NCBI RefSeq assembly: GCF_013389365.1
Contig: NZ_JACADJ010000002.1
Location: 62,001-126,000 of the forward strand
Direction: 5' to 3'
Source of the DNA: Desulfobacter latus
Lineage (GTDB): Bacteria; Desulfobacterota; Desulfobacteria; Desulfobacterales; Desulfobacteraceae
Length of the DNA stretch: 64,000 nucleotides
This document shows, piece by piece, positions 9,502 through 18,994 of this stretch. A program made the translations under genes and the position numbers. The notes under the pieces were generated by a model. That model had not been told where the DNA came from. It worked only from the letters and a program-made list of their open reading frames with translations, and ran no database searches. Numbering within the stretch: position 1 is the stretch's first letter; the number at the start of each line of letters is the position of its first letter.

Positions 9502-10112
9502 TGCGTATTATCAGTGGCACCTGCCGGGGCAGAAAACTGGTTCAGATCCAGGGGAAGGATATCCGTCCCACCTCGGACCGGGTCAGAGAAGCTGTATTTA
9601 ATATCCTTGGCCCCGGTATCCGAAAAAAAAGGGTGCTTGACCTGTTTGCCGGTACCGGGGCCTTAGGGCTTGAAGCGTTGAGCCGTGGCGCACAATCGGC
9701 CGTGTTTGTGGATGCGGCTCAATCTTCCTGCAATGTGATCAAACGCAATATTGAAATATGCCGCATGACGGAACATGCCCGGATTATTTGCCATGACCTG
9801 GTCAAAGCGTCTTTACCGGTATGCCATCCCCCCTTTGACCTGGTTTTTATGGATCCCCCTTATAACAAAGGGTATCCCGGGCAGGTGCTTGGAAAAACGG
9901 GGTTTTCTGAACTTCTGGCCCCCGGGGCAATTATCATTGTGGAACAGTCCGCCAAAGAAAGCGTTAGCTATCCCGTAAACAGCCTTGACAAATACCGGGA
10001 AAAAAAATACTCAAGGACAACGCTTACATTTTTGCGGAAATCCGCTAAAGACAACAAGGATGCGTATGAGTACCCGAAAACGGACAATTGCCATTTACCC
10101 CGGTTCCTTTGA
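9501..10112 (+). CDS. rsmD: 16S rRNA (guanine-966-N2)-methyltransferase
   Basis: 203 aa. SAM-binding motif LDLFAGTGALGLEALSRGA and the catalytic DPPY box (VFMDPPYNKGY) identify RsmD, which methylates G966 of 16S rRNA in the assembled 30S subunit. The ATG overlaps the ntrX stop (TGATG), so translation is coupled. The C-terminal 15 codons overlap the start of coaD in another frame. The rsmD-coaD pair is common in bacteria. Confidence 0.93.
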   Translation: MRIISGTCRGRKLVQIQGKDIRPTSDRVREAVFNILGPGIRKKRVLDLFAGTGALGLEALSRGAQSAVFVDAAQSSCNVIKRNIEICRMTEHARIICHDLVKASLPVCHPPFDLVFMDPPYNKGYPGQVLGKTGFSELLAPGAIIIVEQSAKESVSYPVNSLDKYREKKYSRTTLTFLRKSAKDNKDAYEYPKTDNCHLPRFL

Positions 10113-10608
10113 CCCCTTAACAAACGGACATCTTGATGTGATCAGACGCGCCCAGGAAATTTTTGACCATGTGGCCGTGGGCGTGCTGTACAATGCGTCT
10201 AAAAGAAGCCCGTTGTTCTCCCCCGAGGAGCGGATCTCCATCATCAAAGAATGTTTTGAAGACCCATTGGTAGAGCTGGATCCCGCAAGGATTGAGGTGG
10301 AGACCTTTGATGGGCTTCTTGTTGAATATGCCCGAATAAAGAACGCCGTGGCCATTATCCGGGGAATGCGGGCATTGTCTGATTTTGAAAGTGAATTTCA
10401 GATGGCGCTGATGAACAGAAAACTCAATAGGGAGGTCCAGTCGGTCTTTCTTATGACAGGATCGCGTTGGATTTTTACCTCATCATCCATCATTAAGGAG
10501 GTCGCCCGGTATGGCGGCGACATTTCCGATATGGTGCCCAAACCCGTGGAACGCAGGGTGAAAGAGAAACTTGCCCAAACAGGGCGTCCAGGCGTTAACG
10601 CTGAATAA
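10066..10608 (+). CDS. coaD: Pantetheine-phosphate adenylyltransferase
   Basis: About 180 aa, slightly longer than the usual 160. Nucleotidyl-transfer motifs are clear: PGSFDPLTNGHLDVIRRA (HxGH-like) and the C-terminal FTSSSIIKEVA. It transfers AMP from ATP to phosphopantetheine, the fourth step of CoA synthesis. The start at 10066 has AAGG 6 nt before it; an in-frame ATG at 10060 is an alternative. It overlaps rsmD by 47 bp. Confidence 0.95.
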   Translation: MSTRKRTIAIYPGSFDPLTNGHLDVIRRAQEIFDHVAVGVLYNASKRSPLFSPEERISIIKECFEDPLVELDPARIEVETFDGLLVEYARIKNAVAIIRGMRALSDFESEFQMALMNRKLNREVQSVFLMTGSRWIFTSSSIIKEVARYGGDISDMVPKPVERRVKEKLAQTGRPGVNAE

Positions 10609-10627
10609 GTATTGAGGATATATCAAC

Positions 10628-11524
10628 GTGGACTTGTGGCAGCTTCATATTTTTGTTTCCGTGGTTGAGCAGAAAAGTTTTTCCAGGGCGTCAGAACAGA
10701 TTCATTTGTCCCAGCCCACAGTCTCCACCCATATCAAGGAGCTGGAGGCACATTTTCAATGCCGTCTGCTGGACCGGCTGGGCAAGGTGACCGAGCCGAC
10801 CCGGGCCGGTGCGGTCCTCTATGGCTATGCCAAACGGATGCTGTCGCTGAAACAGGAAACCCAGTCCGCCATGCTCGATTTTTTAGGGCATACCAAAGGA
10901 CAGCTGATTATTGGCGGATCATCCATCCCCGCCGGATATATTCTTCCCAGGATGATGGGGGCATTTAAAGCCGATTTTCCGGATGTATCCATTCTTCTGA
11001 CGGTCGGCGACACAGGCCAGATCACCCGGGCCGTCAAAGACGGTGAACTGGAACTGGGGGTCGTGGGGGCAAAAACCAGTGATCCCGACATTGTCCAGGA
11101 AAAATTGATTGAAGATGAAATGAAACTGGTTGTGCCTTCCGGTCATGAATGGGCGGACAGGACCAGTGTGACCTGCAAGGCATTGTTGTCCCAGCCATTT
11201 ATTGCCAGAGAACAAGGATCCGGTACCTGGAAAACCGTTATCTCCGGCATGGAAAAGGCCGGGATTGACGCATCCCGGCTTGCGCCTGCAGTGACCATGG
11301 GCAATTCCGTTTCAGTCATTCAGGGTATTCTCAACAATGTGGGGATCTCCATTCTTTCCACCATCGCAGTGGCAGAGGAACTGGCCAGGGGACGTCTGCA
11401 TGCCCTCAGTGTTAAAGACCTTGACCTGTCCAGACATTTTTACCTGACCCTGTCCCGGAAGAGAACCCGGTCTCCGATATGTGAAAAATTTATTCATTTC
11501 TTAAAGGAACAGGTTTTGGTCTAA
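10628..11524 (+). CDS. Selenium-metabolism-type LysR family regulator
   Basis: 298 aa, starting at GTG. N-terminal helix-turn-helix (MDLWQLHIFVSVVEQKSFSR, then SQPTVSTHIKELE) and a CysB-like effector domain (GGSSIPAGYILP, GVVGAKTSDPD, REQGSGT). The sequence closely follows the LysR subgroup annotated as selenium metabolism-associated in anaerobes. It is the first gene before the hydantoinase-deacetylase-epmA group and may regulate that group from the TGACAAGC repeats just downstream. Effector unknown. Confidence 0.85.
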   Translation: MDLWQLHIFVSVVEQKSFSRASEQIHLSQPTVSTHIKELEAHFQCRLLDRLGKVTEPTRAGAVLYGYAKRMLSLKQETQSAMLDFLGHTKGQLIIGGSSIPAGYILPRMMGAFKADFPDVSILLTVGDTGQITRAVKDGELELGVVGAKTSDPDIVQEKLIEDEMKLVVPSGHEWADRTSVTCKALLSQPFIAREQGSGTWKTVISGMEKAGIDASRLAPAVTMGNSVSVIQGILNNVGISILSTIAVAEELARGRLHALSVKDLDLSRHFYLTLSRKRTRSPICEKFIHFLKEQVLV

Positions 11525-11538
11525 GGCCTAAAACTTCA

Positions 11539-11585
11539 TTGACAAGCTAATCAATTTCTGACAAGCTTTTTTTATACCGTATATT
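11539..11585 (+). promoter_or_regulatory. Candidate promoter and LysR-type direct repeat before the hydantoinase gene
   Basis: TGACAAGC occurs twice (11540-11547 and 11559-11566), spaced 19 bp or about two helical turns. The second copy contributes a -35-like CTGACA (11558-11563) with TATATT 16 bp later (11580-11585). The arrangement fits a regulator-controlled promoter; the regulator assignment is inference. Confidence 0.35.
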
Positions 11586-11617
11586 TCGGCGCAAATCTTT
11601 ATGCCAAGGAAGTCACG

Positions 11618-13312
11618 ATGATTTTAGGATTAGATGTCGGAGGCACACACACAGACGTTGTTTTTCTCAGCGAAAAAGGTGTCCAAAAACATGTAAAGGT
11701 GCCCACCCAGCCGGACAATTTATTTAAAAGCGTTCTTTCAGGTTTTGCTTTGATTCTTGAAGGCGTTGATCCGGGACGCATTAAGCGGGTTGTTATCTCC
11801 ACCACCCTGACCACCAATGCCATTATCCAGCAGACCGTGACACCGGTGGGCATGATCGTTTCGGCCGGGCCGGGCATTGATCCTGAAAATTTCAGGACCG
11901 GGGATCAATATTATGCCGTAGCCGGCTCCATCAACCACCGTGGCCGGGAAATAGAGCCGGTCAATGAGATTGAAATTCAGACGGTGGGTGAAACGTTCAA
12001 AAAGGCGGGCATTGAATATGTGGGGGTTGTCAGTAAATTTTGTGTCAGAAATCCTTCCCATGAAATTTTGATCGAGCGGATATTAAAGGATCAGTTTAAA
12101 CAGATTTTTTTGGGGCACCATGTTTCCGGTAATTTGAATTTTCCCCGGCGTATTGCCACCACTTACATGAACGCGGCTGTATACCCCCTGCATAAAGACT
12201 TTTTCCAGGCCGTCGAACAATCCCTTGAGGAGATGGGGCTTACCGTACCCATTCAGATCCTCAAGGCTGACGGCGGTACCATGACATTGGGGGCATCAAT
12301 GGATTTTCCGGCCCAGACGGTTTTATCCGGGCCGGCAGCCAGTATCATCGGCGCGATTCCCTATGCCCCGGAAGGCCAGGATGCCGTGGTCCTTGATATT
12401 GGCGGGACCACCACGGACATTGCATTTCTGGTGAATAAAACCCCATTGCTTGAGCCCGTGGGCATCCAGCGCGGAGGGTATAAAAGTCTGATTCGGTCTT
12501 TGCGAACGCTTTCCAAAGGCATTGGCGGAGACTCGGCTTTAAGGGTCAATGACGAAGGCAAACTCACTGTGGGACCGGACCGTGTGGGGCCGGCCATGGC
12601 CTTTGGCGGATCCGTCCCCACGCCCACGGACGCCCTGGTGGTTTTAGGGCTCATGGAAGCGGGGGACCAGGACCGGGCCCGGCAGGGTATAAAATTTATT
12701 GCAGATCAGCTGGGCATGGCGGAAAAAGAAGCTGCGGAACACATATTTAAAATTTGTTGTAACATCATTTTGAAAAAAACCTTTGAGATGATAGATACTT
12801 TGAATGCCAAGCCGGTTTATACGGTTCATGATTTTCTTGAAGGGTACACGTTCAGTCCGGACACGATTCTTCTCATGGGCGGACCGGCCAGATTTTTCGC
12901 CAAGAAAATCCAGGATATGTATCAGCTTGAGACCATTGCGGTTCCCTATGCTTCCGTGGCAAACGCCATTGGCGCAGCCCTTGCCAGGACCACATGTGAA
13001 GTTACGGTGAATGCGGATACGGAACAGGGCATTGTTACCGCCCATGAAGAGGATTTTTCTGAGCCTGTTTCCAAATCCTTTTCCAAAGATGATCTGCTGG
13101 AAATCGCTTACCGCCTGCTTAAAGACAAGGCGAAAAATGCCGGTGCTGAGCCTGATACCCTCAACGAGGTGGAAATGGTGGAATTTCAGGAATTCAACAT
13201 TGTGCGCAACTTTTCTCCCAGAGGGAAAATTTTTCGGACTAAAATTCAGCTTAAACCCGGCCTGATACATGGGTATGAATCAATGCTTAACCCGCAGGCG
13301 TTAGACAATTAA
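11618..13312 (+). CDS. Hydantoinase/oxoprolinase family protein
   Basis: 564 aa, shorter than fused 5-oxoprolinases because only the HyuA_N plus HyuA part is present. The ASKHA-type phosphate loop LGLDVGGTHTDVVFL opens the protein; VVLDIGGTTTDIAFL is the second phosphate motif and LLMGGPARFF a third. Family members hydrolyse cyclic amides (hydantoins, oxoproline) with ATP. No HyuB partner is adjacent. The next gene, a metal-dependent amidohydrolase, is 10 nt downstream, suggesting a shared catabolic route for a cyclic or acylated amide; the substrate is not deducible. Confidence 0.85.
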   Translation: MILGLDVGGTHTDVVFLSEKGVQKHVKVPTQPDNLFKSVLSGFALILEGVDPGRIKRVVISTTLTTNAIIQQTVTPVGMIVSAGPGIDPENFRTGDQYYAVAGSINHRGREIEPVNEIEIQTVGETFKKAGIEYVGVVSKFCVRNPSHEILIERILKDQFKQIFLGHHVSGNLNFPRRIATTYMNAAVYPLHKDFFQAVEQSLEEMGLTVPIQILKADGGTMTLGASMDFPAQTVLSGPAASIIGAIPYAPEGQDAVVLDIGGTTTDIAFLVNKTPLLEPVGIQRGGYKSLIRSLRTLSKGIGGDSALRVNDEGKLTVGPDRVGPAMAFGGSVPTPTDALVVLGLMEAGDQDRARQGIKFIADQLGMAEKEAAEHIFKICCNIILKKTFEMIDTLNAKPVYTVHDFLEGYTFSPDTILLMGGPARFFAKKIQDMYQLETIAVPYASVANAIGAALARTTCEVTVNADTEQGIVTAHEEDFSEPVSKSFSKDDLLEIAYRLLKDKAKNAGAEPDTLNEVEMVEFQEFNIVRNFSPRGKIFRTKIQLKPGLIHGYESMLNPQALDN

Positions 13313-13322
13313 AGGGGATACC

Positions 13323-14636
13323 ATGTTAAACGCACCTCATAAAACCGGGCTGGTCTTTTTTCCTGCATTTGACTGGGCCATTGACCCCACCCATCCTGAA
13401 AGGGAAGAGCGGCTTTTGTATACCCAGGACCAGGTTCGCGAGGAAGGGGTTTTTGATGTCCCCGAAATTATAGAGTACAAGCCTGAAATTGTAACACCCA
13501 AGGATGTACAAAGAGCCCATTTCTGTGTACCTGATGAACAGACCGTTACAACCGAATCCCATCTGATATCGGCGGGGGGCGCCAAGGCTATTGCCAATGC
13601 CGTTATGCTGAACGAGGTAAAAAACGGCTTTGCCCTGGTCAGACCGCCTGGACATCATTCCATGCGGGTGACCCACGGCGGCCGGGGGTTCTGTCATATC
13701 AATATTGAAGCGATAATGGTGGAGTATATTCGTTCTCAGTTTGGGGTCAAACGCATTGCCGTCATTGATACGGACTGCCACCACGGGGACGGCTCCGATG
13801 ATATTTTCTGGCATGATCCGGATGTACTCTTTATCTCGCTGCACCAGGACGGACGGACCATGTATCCGGGCACAGGCTTTCCCAGGGATCTGGGCGGTCC
13901 CAATGCCAAGGGGTCCAATTTGAATATTCCGCTTCCTCCGGGTACGTCCACCGAAGGATATCTTTATGTGATTGAAAATTGTGTGCTGCCCGTAATCGCG
14001 GCATTTAAGCCGGATCTTGTGGTAAATTCCGCCGGTCAGGACAACCACTACACAGACCCTTTGACCAATATGAATTTTTCGGCCCAGGGGTATGCCCGCT
14101 TGACGGATATGCTTAATCCGGACATTGCGGTGCTTGAAGGGGGATATGCCATTGAAGGTGCCCTGCCGTATGTTAACCTGGGCATTATCCTTGCCATGGC
14201 AGGTATTGACTATTCCGGTGTCGTTGAACCCGATTATGATCCGGAAAGGCTCAAGCAGTCGGAGAGTATTACGGATAACATCAAAAGAACCTGCGACCAG
14301 ATCATGACCTACTGGGGTCAGCGGTATGAAATGAGAGAAGCCGCCGGTGAACCCGGACAGATTATAACCCGTCATCGTGAAGTTTTTTATGACACGGACA
14401 ATATTTTTGACCGCCAGAAAGAAAAGATCCGGGTATGCAGGGATTGCGGCGGCAGTTTTGAAGTGGATTCCAAGGCCACGCCGGGGAATCATATTCTGGG
14501 TGTTCATATCCCCATCAATGCCTGCAAAGCCTGCCGGGAGCAGGGCTATGAATTTTATGATCAGGCTGATATCACCAAATACCAGCGCATCTATCTCCAG
14601 GATCGGACAAAGGATTTATACGAGGTCAAGCAATAG
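13323..14636 (+). CDS. Histone deacetylase superfamily amidohydrolase with C-terminal zinc ribbon
   Basis: 437 aa. The arginase-deacetylase fold is evident from RPPGHHSM (catalytic His pair), DTDCHHGDG (zinc ligands), the Asp in SAGQDNHYTDP, and EGGYAIEG (transition-state Tyr). Bacterial members deacetylate polyamines, acetoin-related compounds or other N-acetyl amides. An unusual tail of about 60 residues carries CRDCGG and CKACREQG, a probable Zn ribbon. It is co-transcribed with the preceding hydantoinase gene. Confidence 0.88.
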   Translation: MLNAPHKTGLVFFPAFDWAIDPTHPEREERLLYTQDQVREEGVFDVPEIIEYKPEIVTPKDVQRAHFCVPDEQTVTTESHLISAGGAKAIANAVMLNEVKNGFALVRPPGHHSMRVTHGGRGFCHINIEAIMVEYIRSQFGVKRIAVIDTDCHHGDGSDDIFWHDPDVLFISLHQDGRTMYPGTGFPRDLGGPNAKGSNLNIPLPPGTSTEGYLYVIENCVLPVIAAFKPDLVVNSAGQDNHYTDPLTNMNFSAQGYARLTDMLNPDIAVLEGGYAIEGALPYVNLGIILAMAGIDYSGVVEPDYDPERLKQSESITDNIKRTCDQIMTYWGQRYEMREAAGEPGQIITRHREVFYDTDNIFDRQKEKIRVCRDCGGSFEVDSKATPGNHILGVHIPINACKACREQGYEFYDQADITKYQRIYLQDRTKDLYEVKQ

Positions 14637-14654
14637 CTTTTGTTCGTAAAGAAG

Positions 14655-15566
14655 ATGAACAGCTCCCAATTGCTGGAAAATCTAAAAAAAAGATCCCTTG
14701 TCATGGAATTGACAAGGGATTTTTTCCGTTCCATGGAATTTATTGAGGTAGAAACCCCGCTTCGGTGCCCGTCGATCATTCCCGAAGCCCACATTGATCC
14801 GGTGACATCCCAGGGCGCATATCTGCAGGCATCTCCGGAACTGTGTATGAAACGGCTTCTGGCCCGGGGCGCAGACAAAATTTTTCAGATATGCAAATGC
14901 TTTCGCCAAGGAGAGCGCGGTCAGCGTCATCTGCCTGAGATGACACTTCTTGAATGGTATGCCGTCCACCAGACCTATGAAGACCTCATGGTGCAGTGCC
15001 AGGGCCTTTTGCGCCACATTGCACAAGGCGTGGGCACACCGGGACACTTGGTCTATCAAGGCACGTCCCTGGAGCTGGCAAACCCCTTTGAGCGGATAAC
15101 GGTTGCCCGGGCGTTTGAGCGCTTTTCCGGTGTCTCTTTAAACCAGGCCATTGATACCGGGCGTTTTGATGAGATTATAAGTTTTGACATTGAACCCCAT
15201 TTAGGCACATCCCGTCCCTGTTTTCTCTATGATTACCCCATATCCATGGCTAGTCTTTCTGCGGCCCATCCTGAAAAACCGGATACGGCCCAACGGTTTG
15301 AGATGTATGTTGCCGGCATTGAGCTGGCCAACGGATTCACGGAACTGACCGACCATGAACTTCAGAGAAAACGGTTTGAAACGGAAAATGAACTGCGCGT
15401 CAGGCAAGGTAAAACAAAACTGCCTCTGCCCGAAAAGTTTTTATCCGACCTTACCTTGATGCCGCCCGCTGCCGGCATTGCCCTTGGCATGGACCGTCTG
15501 GTCATGCTGTTCTGCAATGCCCCGGATATTGAACAGGTTGTTGCTTTCCCGCGCGAGTTGCTTTAG
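14655..15566 (+). CDS. epmA: EF-P lysyl-lysine ligase (EpmA/GenX/PoxA)
   Basis: About 303 aa, a class II lysyl-tRNA-synthetase catalytic core without the anticodon domain. Motif 2 (FQICKCFRQGERG, then HLPEMTLLEWY) and motif 3 (PPAAGIALGMDRLVML) are intact. EpmA attaches (R)-beta-lysine to a conserved Lys of EF-P. The start at 14655 has a weak AAAGAAG before it; a TTG at 14640 is possible. The only EF-P-like gene in this window (22128) has Arg at the tip and is not an obvious substrate. Confidence 0.9.
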   Translation: MNSSQLLENLKKRSLVMELTRDFFRSMEFIEVETPLRCPSIIPEAHIDPVTSQGAYLQASPELCMKRLLARGADKIFQICKCFRQGERGQRHLPEMTLLEWYAVHQTYEDLMVQCQGLLRHIAQGVGTPGHLVYQGTSLELANPFERITVARAFERFSGVSLNQAIDTGRFDEIISFDIEPHLGTSRPCFLYDYPISMASLSAAHPEKPDTAQRFEMYVAGIELANGFTELTDHELQRKRFETENELRVRQGKTKLPLPEKFLSDLTLMPPAAGIALGMDRLVMLFCNAPDIEQVVAFPRELL

Positions 15567-15679
15567 AGCCTTTTTACAGCCTGCTGCATGGCCGACAACT
15601 CTTCATCAGTCAGTCTGGAAGTCAAAGTGAGCGGCCTTCTTTCTTTTTGTACAATTTTCGGGCAAAAGAAGCTATTTTT

Positions 15680-16630
15680 CTACATGGGATCTTTTATGGT
15701 CTGATAAAATATACCCCGCTGCTGCTGAATAGATTCGACTTTATTCTCCAGGATCAGCCGTTTCATTAAAATTTTGAGTTTTTCCGTTTCAAGATTCAAC
15801 GCCGCAGTCAGGTCATCTACGGTGCAGGGCCGGCGATGAATGGTTTCCATAACCATGGCTTCCATTTTTTCGTCGCTGATATGGTCGCCTGATGACAGAT
15901 TCTTTATACGGGCAATAATCTCCACATTCGCCGCATGAATGATTCCAATTACCCGGTCAAGGTCCTGTTTTGAAGCGGGCTCAAGCCTTGGTACAGCCCC
16001 GGGACGGTCCAGGGTATTGAGTTGAACCCGGGCAGGATTAATGTCCCGGATGATTTTTCCTAAAATTTCAAGTTCATCTTTATCATCATTGATGCCGGGC
16101 AGGATAAACACTTCCAGCCAGATTTTTCCCTGGAAAGAGGCGGCAAATGTTTTAAGTCCGTCAATAACCTCATGGATATCAAGATTCCCGGCCGGGCGAT
16201 TGATCTTTTCAAAGGTCTGGGGGGTTACGGCATCCAGGGAAGGCATGATCAGGTCAGCCCTGCTTAGATTTTTTCTGACGACGGGGTCGGACAGCAAGGT
16301 GGCATTGGTCAGTACGGCGACCCGGATTGTTGGCCTTTTTTCTTTAATGAAATCAATGATCCTGCCGATGTCCGGATTTAATGTGGGCTCTCCTGAACCT
16401 GAAAAGGTCACATAATCCGGGTCAGGATGGTTTTCAAAGTAATGGGTCAGTTCTGCTTTAACTTCATCAAAGGGAACATATTCTTTCCGCGTAAGGGTCA
16501 GGTTGGTGGTGGGCCCACACTCACAGTAAATACAATCCAGGGTACAGGTTTTGTGATAGACAAGATCTACGCCCAGGGAAAGCCCAAGGCGCCTTGACGG
16601 GACCGGACCGAATATATGATTATATTTCAT
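15680..16630 (-). CDS. Radical SAM protein (COG0731-like) with C-terminal winged helix
   Basis: 316 aa. The cluster-binding motif is CTLDCIYC (CX3CX2C). It follows GPVPSRRLGLSLGVDLV, which is diagnostic for this subgroup, with GSGEPTL as the SAM-contact loop. The last 70 residues look like a winged helix (RRPCTVDDLTAAL). Function unassigned in the family. It begins 2 nt after the argG stop, so the two are probably one transcript. The stop is UAG and the frame then stays open for 38 more codons to TAA at 15563. Confidence 0.85.
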   Translation of the reverse strand: MKYNHIFGPVPSRRLGLSLGVDLVYHKTCTLDCIYCECGPTTNLTLTRKEYVPFDEVKAELTHYFENHPDPDYVTFSGSGEPTLNPDIGRIIDFIKEKRPTIRVAVLTNATLLSDPVVRKNLSRADLIMPSLDAVTPQTFEKINRPAGNLDIHEVIDGLKTFAASFQGKIWLEVFILPGINDDKDELEILGKIIRDINPARVQLNTLDRPGAVPRLEPASKQDLDRVIGIIHAANVEIIARIKNLSSGDHISDEKMEAMVMETIHRRPCTVDDLTAALNLETEKLKILMKRLILENKVESIQQQRGIFYQTIKDPM

Positions 16631-16631
16631 T

Positions 16632-17858
16632 TTATTTTTTACCTGTAATATTCCTGTGAGCCATCAGACGGATGGCGCTGACACGAATAAACCCTTCAGC
16701 ATCTTCCTGGTTGTAGCCGCCGGTGATGTCCATGGAGGACAGATCCTGGTTGTACAGGGATGATGGTGAAGTTCTGGCGATCGGGTAGGCCACCCCTTTA
16801 AACAGTTTCAAGGTCACTTCACCGTCAATGAGTTCCTGGCTTTTGTCGATTGCCGCCATGAGAAATTCCATTTCAGGGCTGAACCAGAAGCCGTAGTAGA
16901 CCAGTTCACCGAGCTTGGTTGCCAGCATATCCCGAAGACGCATGACCTCACGGTCCATGGCAATGCCTTCAATGTCCTTGTGTGCCTCGTGCAGAATAGC
17001 ACCGCCCGGCGTCTCATAAACCCCCCTGGATTTGATACCCACAAACCGGTTTTCCACCATGTCAAGACGGCCGATACCATTTTCGGCACCCAGCTGGTTC
17101 AGGTACAAAAATAAATCCAGGGCATCTGTTTTTTCGGTGCCGTCTTCCAGATTTTTGACCTTGACCGGGATGCCGTTTTTGAATTCAATGGTAATGCGTG
17201 TGGGGGTATCCGGGGCCTTTTCCGGGGATACGGTGCGGCAATAGATGCTTTCATCGCATATTGTGCCGGGATCTTCAAGGATACCTGCTTCATGGGAAAT
17301 GTGCAGCAGGTTATCATCTTCACTGTAAGGCTTGGCTGCGGTCTGCTTGGTGGCAATCCCATGCTTTTCCGCATAGGCCAGAAGATCGGAACGGCCCTGG
17401 AACGCATTGAGAAAGTCCGGATTTTTCCACGGTGCAATGACTTTTATGGCCGGATTCAGGGCATAGTAGGAGAGCTCAAACCGAACCTGGTCGTTTCCTT
17501 TGCCCGTGGCACCGTGGGATACGTACTGGCCGCCGACTTCCTTTGCGATTTCAATCTGCTTTTTGGCAATGATGGGACGGGCAATGGCTGTGCCTAAAAG
17601 ATAGCGGCCTTCATAAACCGTATTTGATTTGAAAACGGGGAATATATAATCGGTGACAAATTCCTTTTTCATATCTTCGATGAATACTTTTGATGCACCG
17701 ATTTTAAGGGCTTTTTGTTTTGCTGCCTGAAAATCTTCATCCTGGCCAATATCCGCCATATATGCAAATACTTCGTATCCCTTTTCCAGCAGCCATTTGA
17801 GGATCACCGACGTATCCAGTCCGCCCGAATACGCCAGAACCACTTTTTCCTTTGCCAT
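16632..17858 (-). CDS. argG: Argininosuccinate synthase
   Basis: About 408 aa. The ATP pyrophosphatase P-loop ([17 protein letters not shown]) and citrulline/aspartate contacts ([25 protein letters not shown]) are present. It joins citrulline and aspartate with ATP to form argininosuccinate in arginine synthesis. The start at 17858 is set by AAGGAG 7 nt upstream; five extra in-frame codons are ignored. Confidence 0.96.
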   Translation of the reverse strand: MAKEKVVLAYSGGLDTSVILKWLLEKGYEVFAYMADIGQDEDFQAAKQKALKIGASKVFIEDMKKEFVTDYIFPVFKSNTVYEGRYLLGTAIARPIIAKKQIEIAKEVGGQYVSHGATGKGNDQVRFELSYYALNPAIKVIAPWKNPDFLNAFQGRSDLLAYAEKHGIATKQTAAKPYSEDDNLLHISHEAGILEDPGTICDESIYCRTVSPEKAPDTPTRITIEFKNGIPVKVKNLEDGTEKTDALDLFLYLNQLGAENGIGRLDMVENRFVGIKSRGVYETPGGAILHEAHKDIEGIAMDREVMRLRDMLATKLGELVYYGFWFSPEMEFLMAAIDKSQELIDGEVTLKLFKGVAYPIARTSPSSLYNQDLSSMDITGGYNQEDAEGFIRVSAIRLMAHRNITGKK

Positions 17859-18015
17859 TAAAAACTCCTTCATTCATTTTGTATTTGGCCGCAAATTTTA
17901 TTTTACGGTCCTTGTATTACTTCAGACAGGAGTTATTAACGCAAAAAAAAAGATAACAGTCAAGCACATAGGGCAATCGCATGTAATTTATCGTTCGTCG
18001 GTATCCGCTTTAAAT

Positions 18016-18033
18016 TTTATGGTGAGCCATAAA
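18016..18033. repeat. Small hairpin between argG and the DUF294 gene
   Basis: TTTATGG-TGAG-CCATAAA, a 7-bp stem in the 221-bp gap that also holds the argG promoter. It may be a weak end signal for the DUF294 transcript; there is no clear T-run. Confidence 0.3.
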
Positions 18034-18079
18034 TAATCTTGCAAAATATATTTTTATCTTATTAATAAACGGCTCTGGC

Positions 18080-18994
18080 CTACCGTTGATATCGAGACTT
18101 CATTACTGACTGCATGCTGCGAATCACCAGGAATGCTTCTTTAAGGTGCTTGCGATCAACGTGAGACAGGTTGTCCGGTGACACAAAGTTGTCCATTTCC
18201 TTGCCGGCTTTGACTTGGCTTGCCTGATGCTGAATACGCAGATTGCTTATAAACTCAAGCGCATCGTGCAGATCCCCGGCACTGTCGCTAGAGATAGCGT
18301 TGCTGCTTTCCATCAAATCAAGGCGATCATGGGTATTGATTGCGCTACTGCACTGGGCAAGGGTGTAGACACGGGCAAGGTCCACAATGGGGACAATACC
18401 GTTGAGCTTGATATCAAATGTATGGTCGTGTTCCCCTCCTTTGATTAATACAAAATTACGGAAAAACCCCAGCGGTGGTTGGCGGGAAAGTGCGTTCCTT
18501 GTCATATGGGCCAGGAAGATACGATTGCCGCGGGTCTTGCCTGACACATGATCACGCAACGCTTGAAACAGGCTGCGGTTACCGTATATGCAACGTAAAT
18601 CAAAAAAAACACTGGTCAGCATCAGGGCTTCGGGTTCAGGCCGGTCAATCCACTGGTTGAAATTTTTTTTCCAGACTTTCAGGGGTTGGCGCCAATCATA
18701 GTTGGTCGCCATCATGTCGCCGGGGCAGTAAATGTAACCACAGGTGTTGAGTCCTTCACAGACATGTCTGGCCAGCAGACTGAAGTATTTGCTATGTTCT
18801 TCTGGAATGTAATCATCCGCCAGGATCAGGATGTTATCCTGATCCGACTTGGCAATCTGTTCCTCTCGTGCCTGGGAGCCTGCGGCGACCCAGGCGTAGG
18901 TCACGGGAGCAGGCCCCAGTCTTTTTTCGGCCAACTGAAGCAGGCGGGTCGTGACGGCATCTGTGATGGACGTAATCAGGTACCCTGCGCTCAT
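18080..18994 (-). CDS. DUF294-type nucleotidyltransferase, shortened at the 5' end
   Basis: 304 aa from the first ATG. The nucleotidyltransferase motif AGSQAREEQIAKSDQDN and the DUF294 C-terminal helical domain match the GlnD-like half of proteins that normally begin with cyclic-nucleotide and CBS domains (about 600 aa). Here the regulatory half is missing. The frame stays open upstream and encodes family-like sequence (IYKHTDIDRIKEVTAKIPEL) for 35 more codons to an ATT at 19099, which follows GGAGG by 9 nt. The true start may therefore be ATT, coupled to the glgP end. Otherwise the gene is a 5'-truncated remnant. Confidence 0.75.
   Translation of the reverse strand: MSAGYLITSITDAVTTRLLQLAEKRLGPAPVTYAWVAAGSQAREEQIAKSDQDNILILADDYIPEEHSKYFSLLARHVCEGLNTCGYIYCPGDMMATNYDWRQPLKVWKKNFNQWIDRPEPEALMLTSVFFDLRCIYGNRSLFQALRDHVSGKTRGNRIFLAHMTRNALSRQPPLGFFRNFVLIKGGEHDHTFDIKLNGIVPIVDLARVYTLAQCSSAINTHDRLDLMESSNAISSDSAGDLHDALEFISNLRIQHQASQVKAGKEMDNFVSPDNLSHVDRKHLKEAFLVIRSMQSVMKSRYQR

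Noticed and set aside
13326-14507. A 393-codon open frame antisense to the deacetylase gene
   Set aside because: It is the mirror of a GC-rich, strongly conserved gene with all catalytic motifs on the plus strand; the antisense text has no recognisable domain.
15680-16630. Radical SAM gene as epmB
   Set aside because: It has GPVPSRRLG and a C-terminal winged helix and lacks the lysine 2,3-aminomutase pattern of EpmB.
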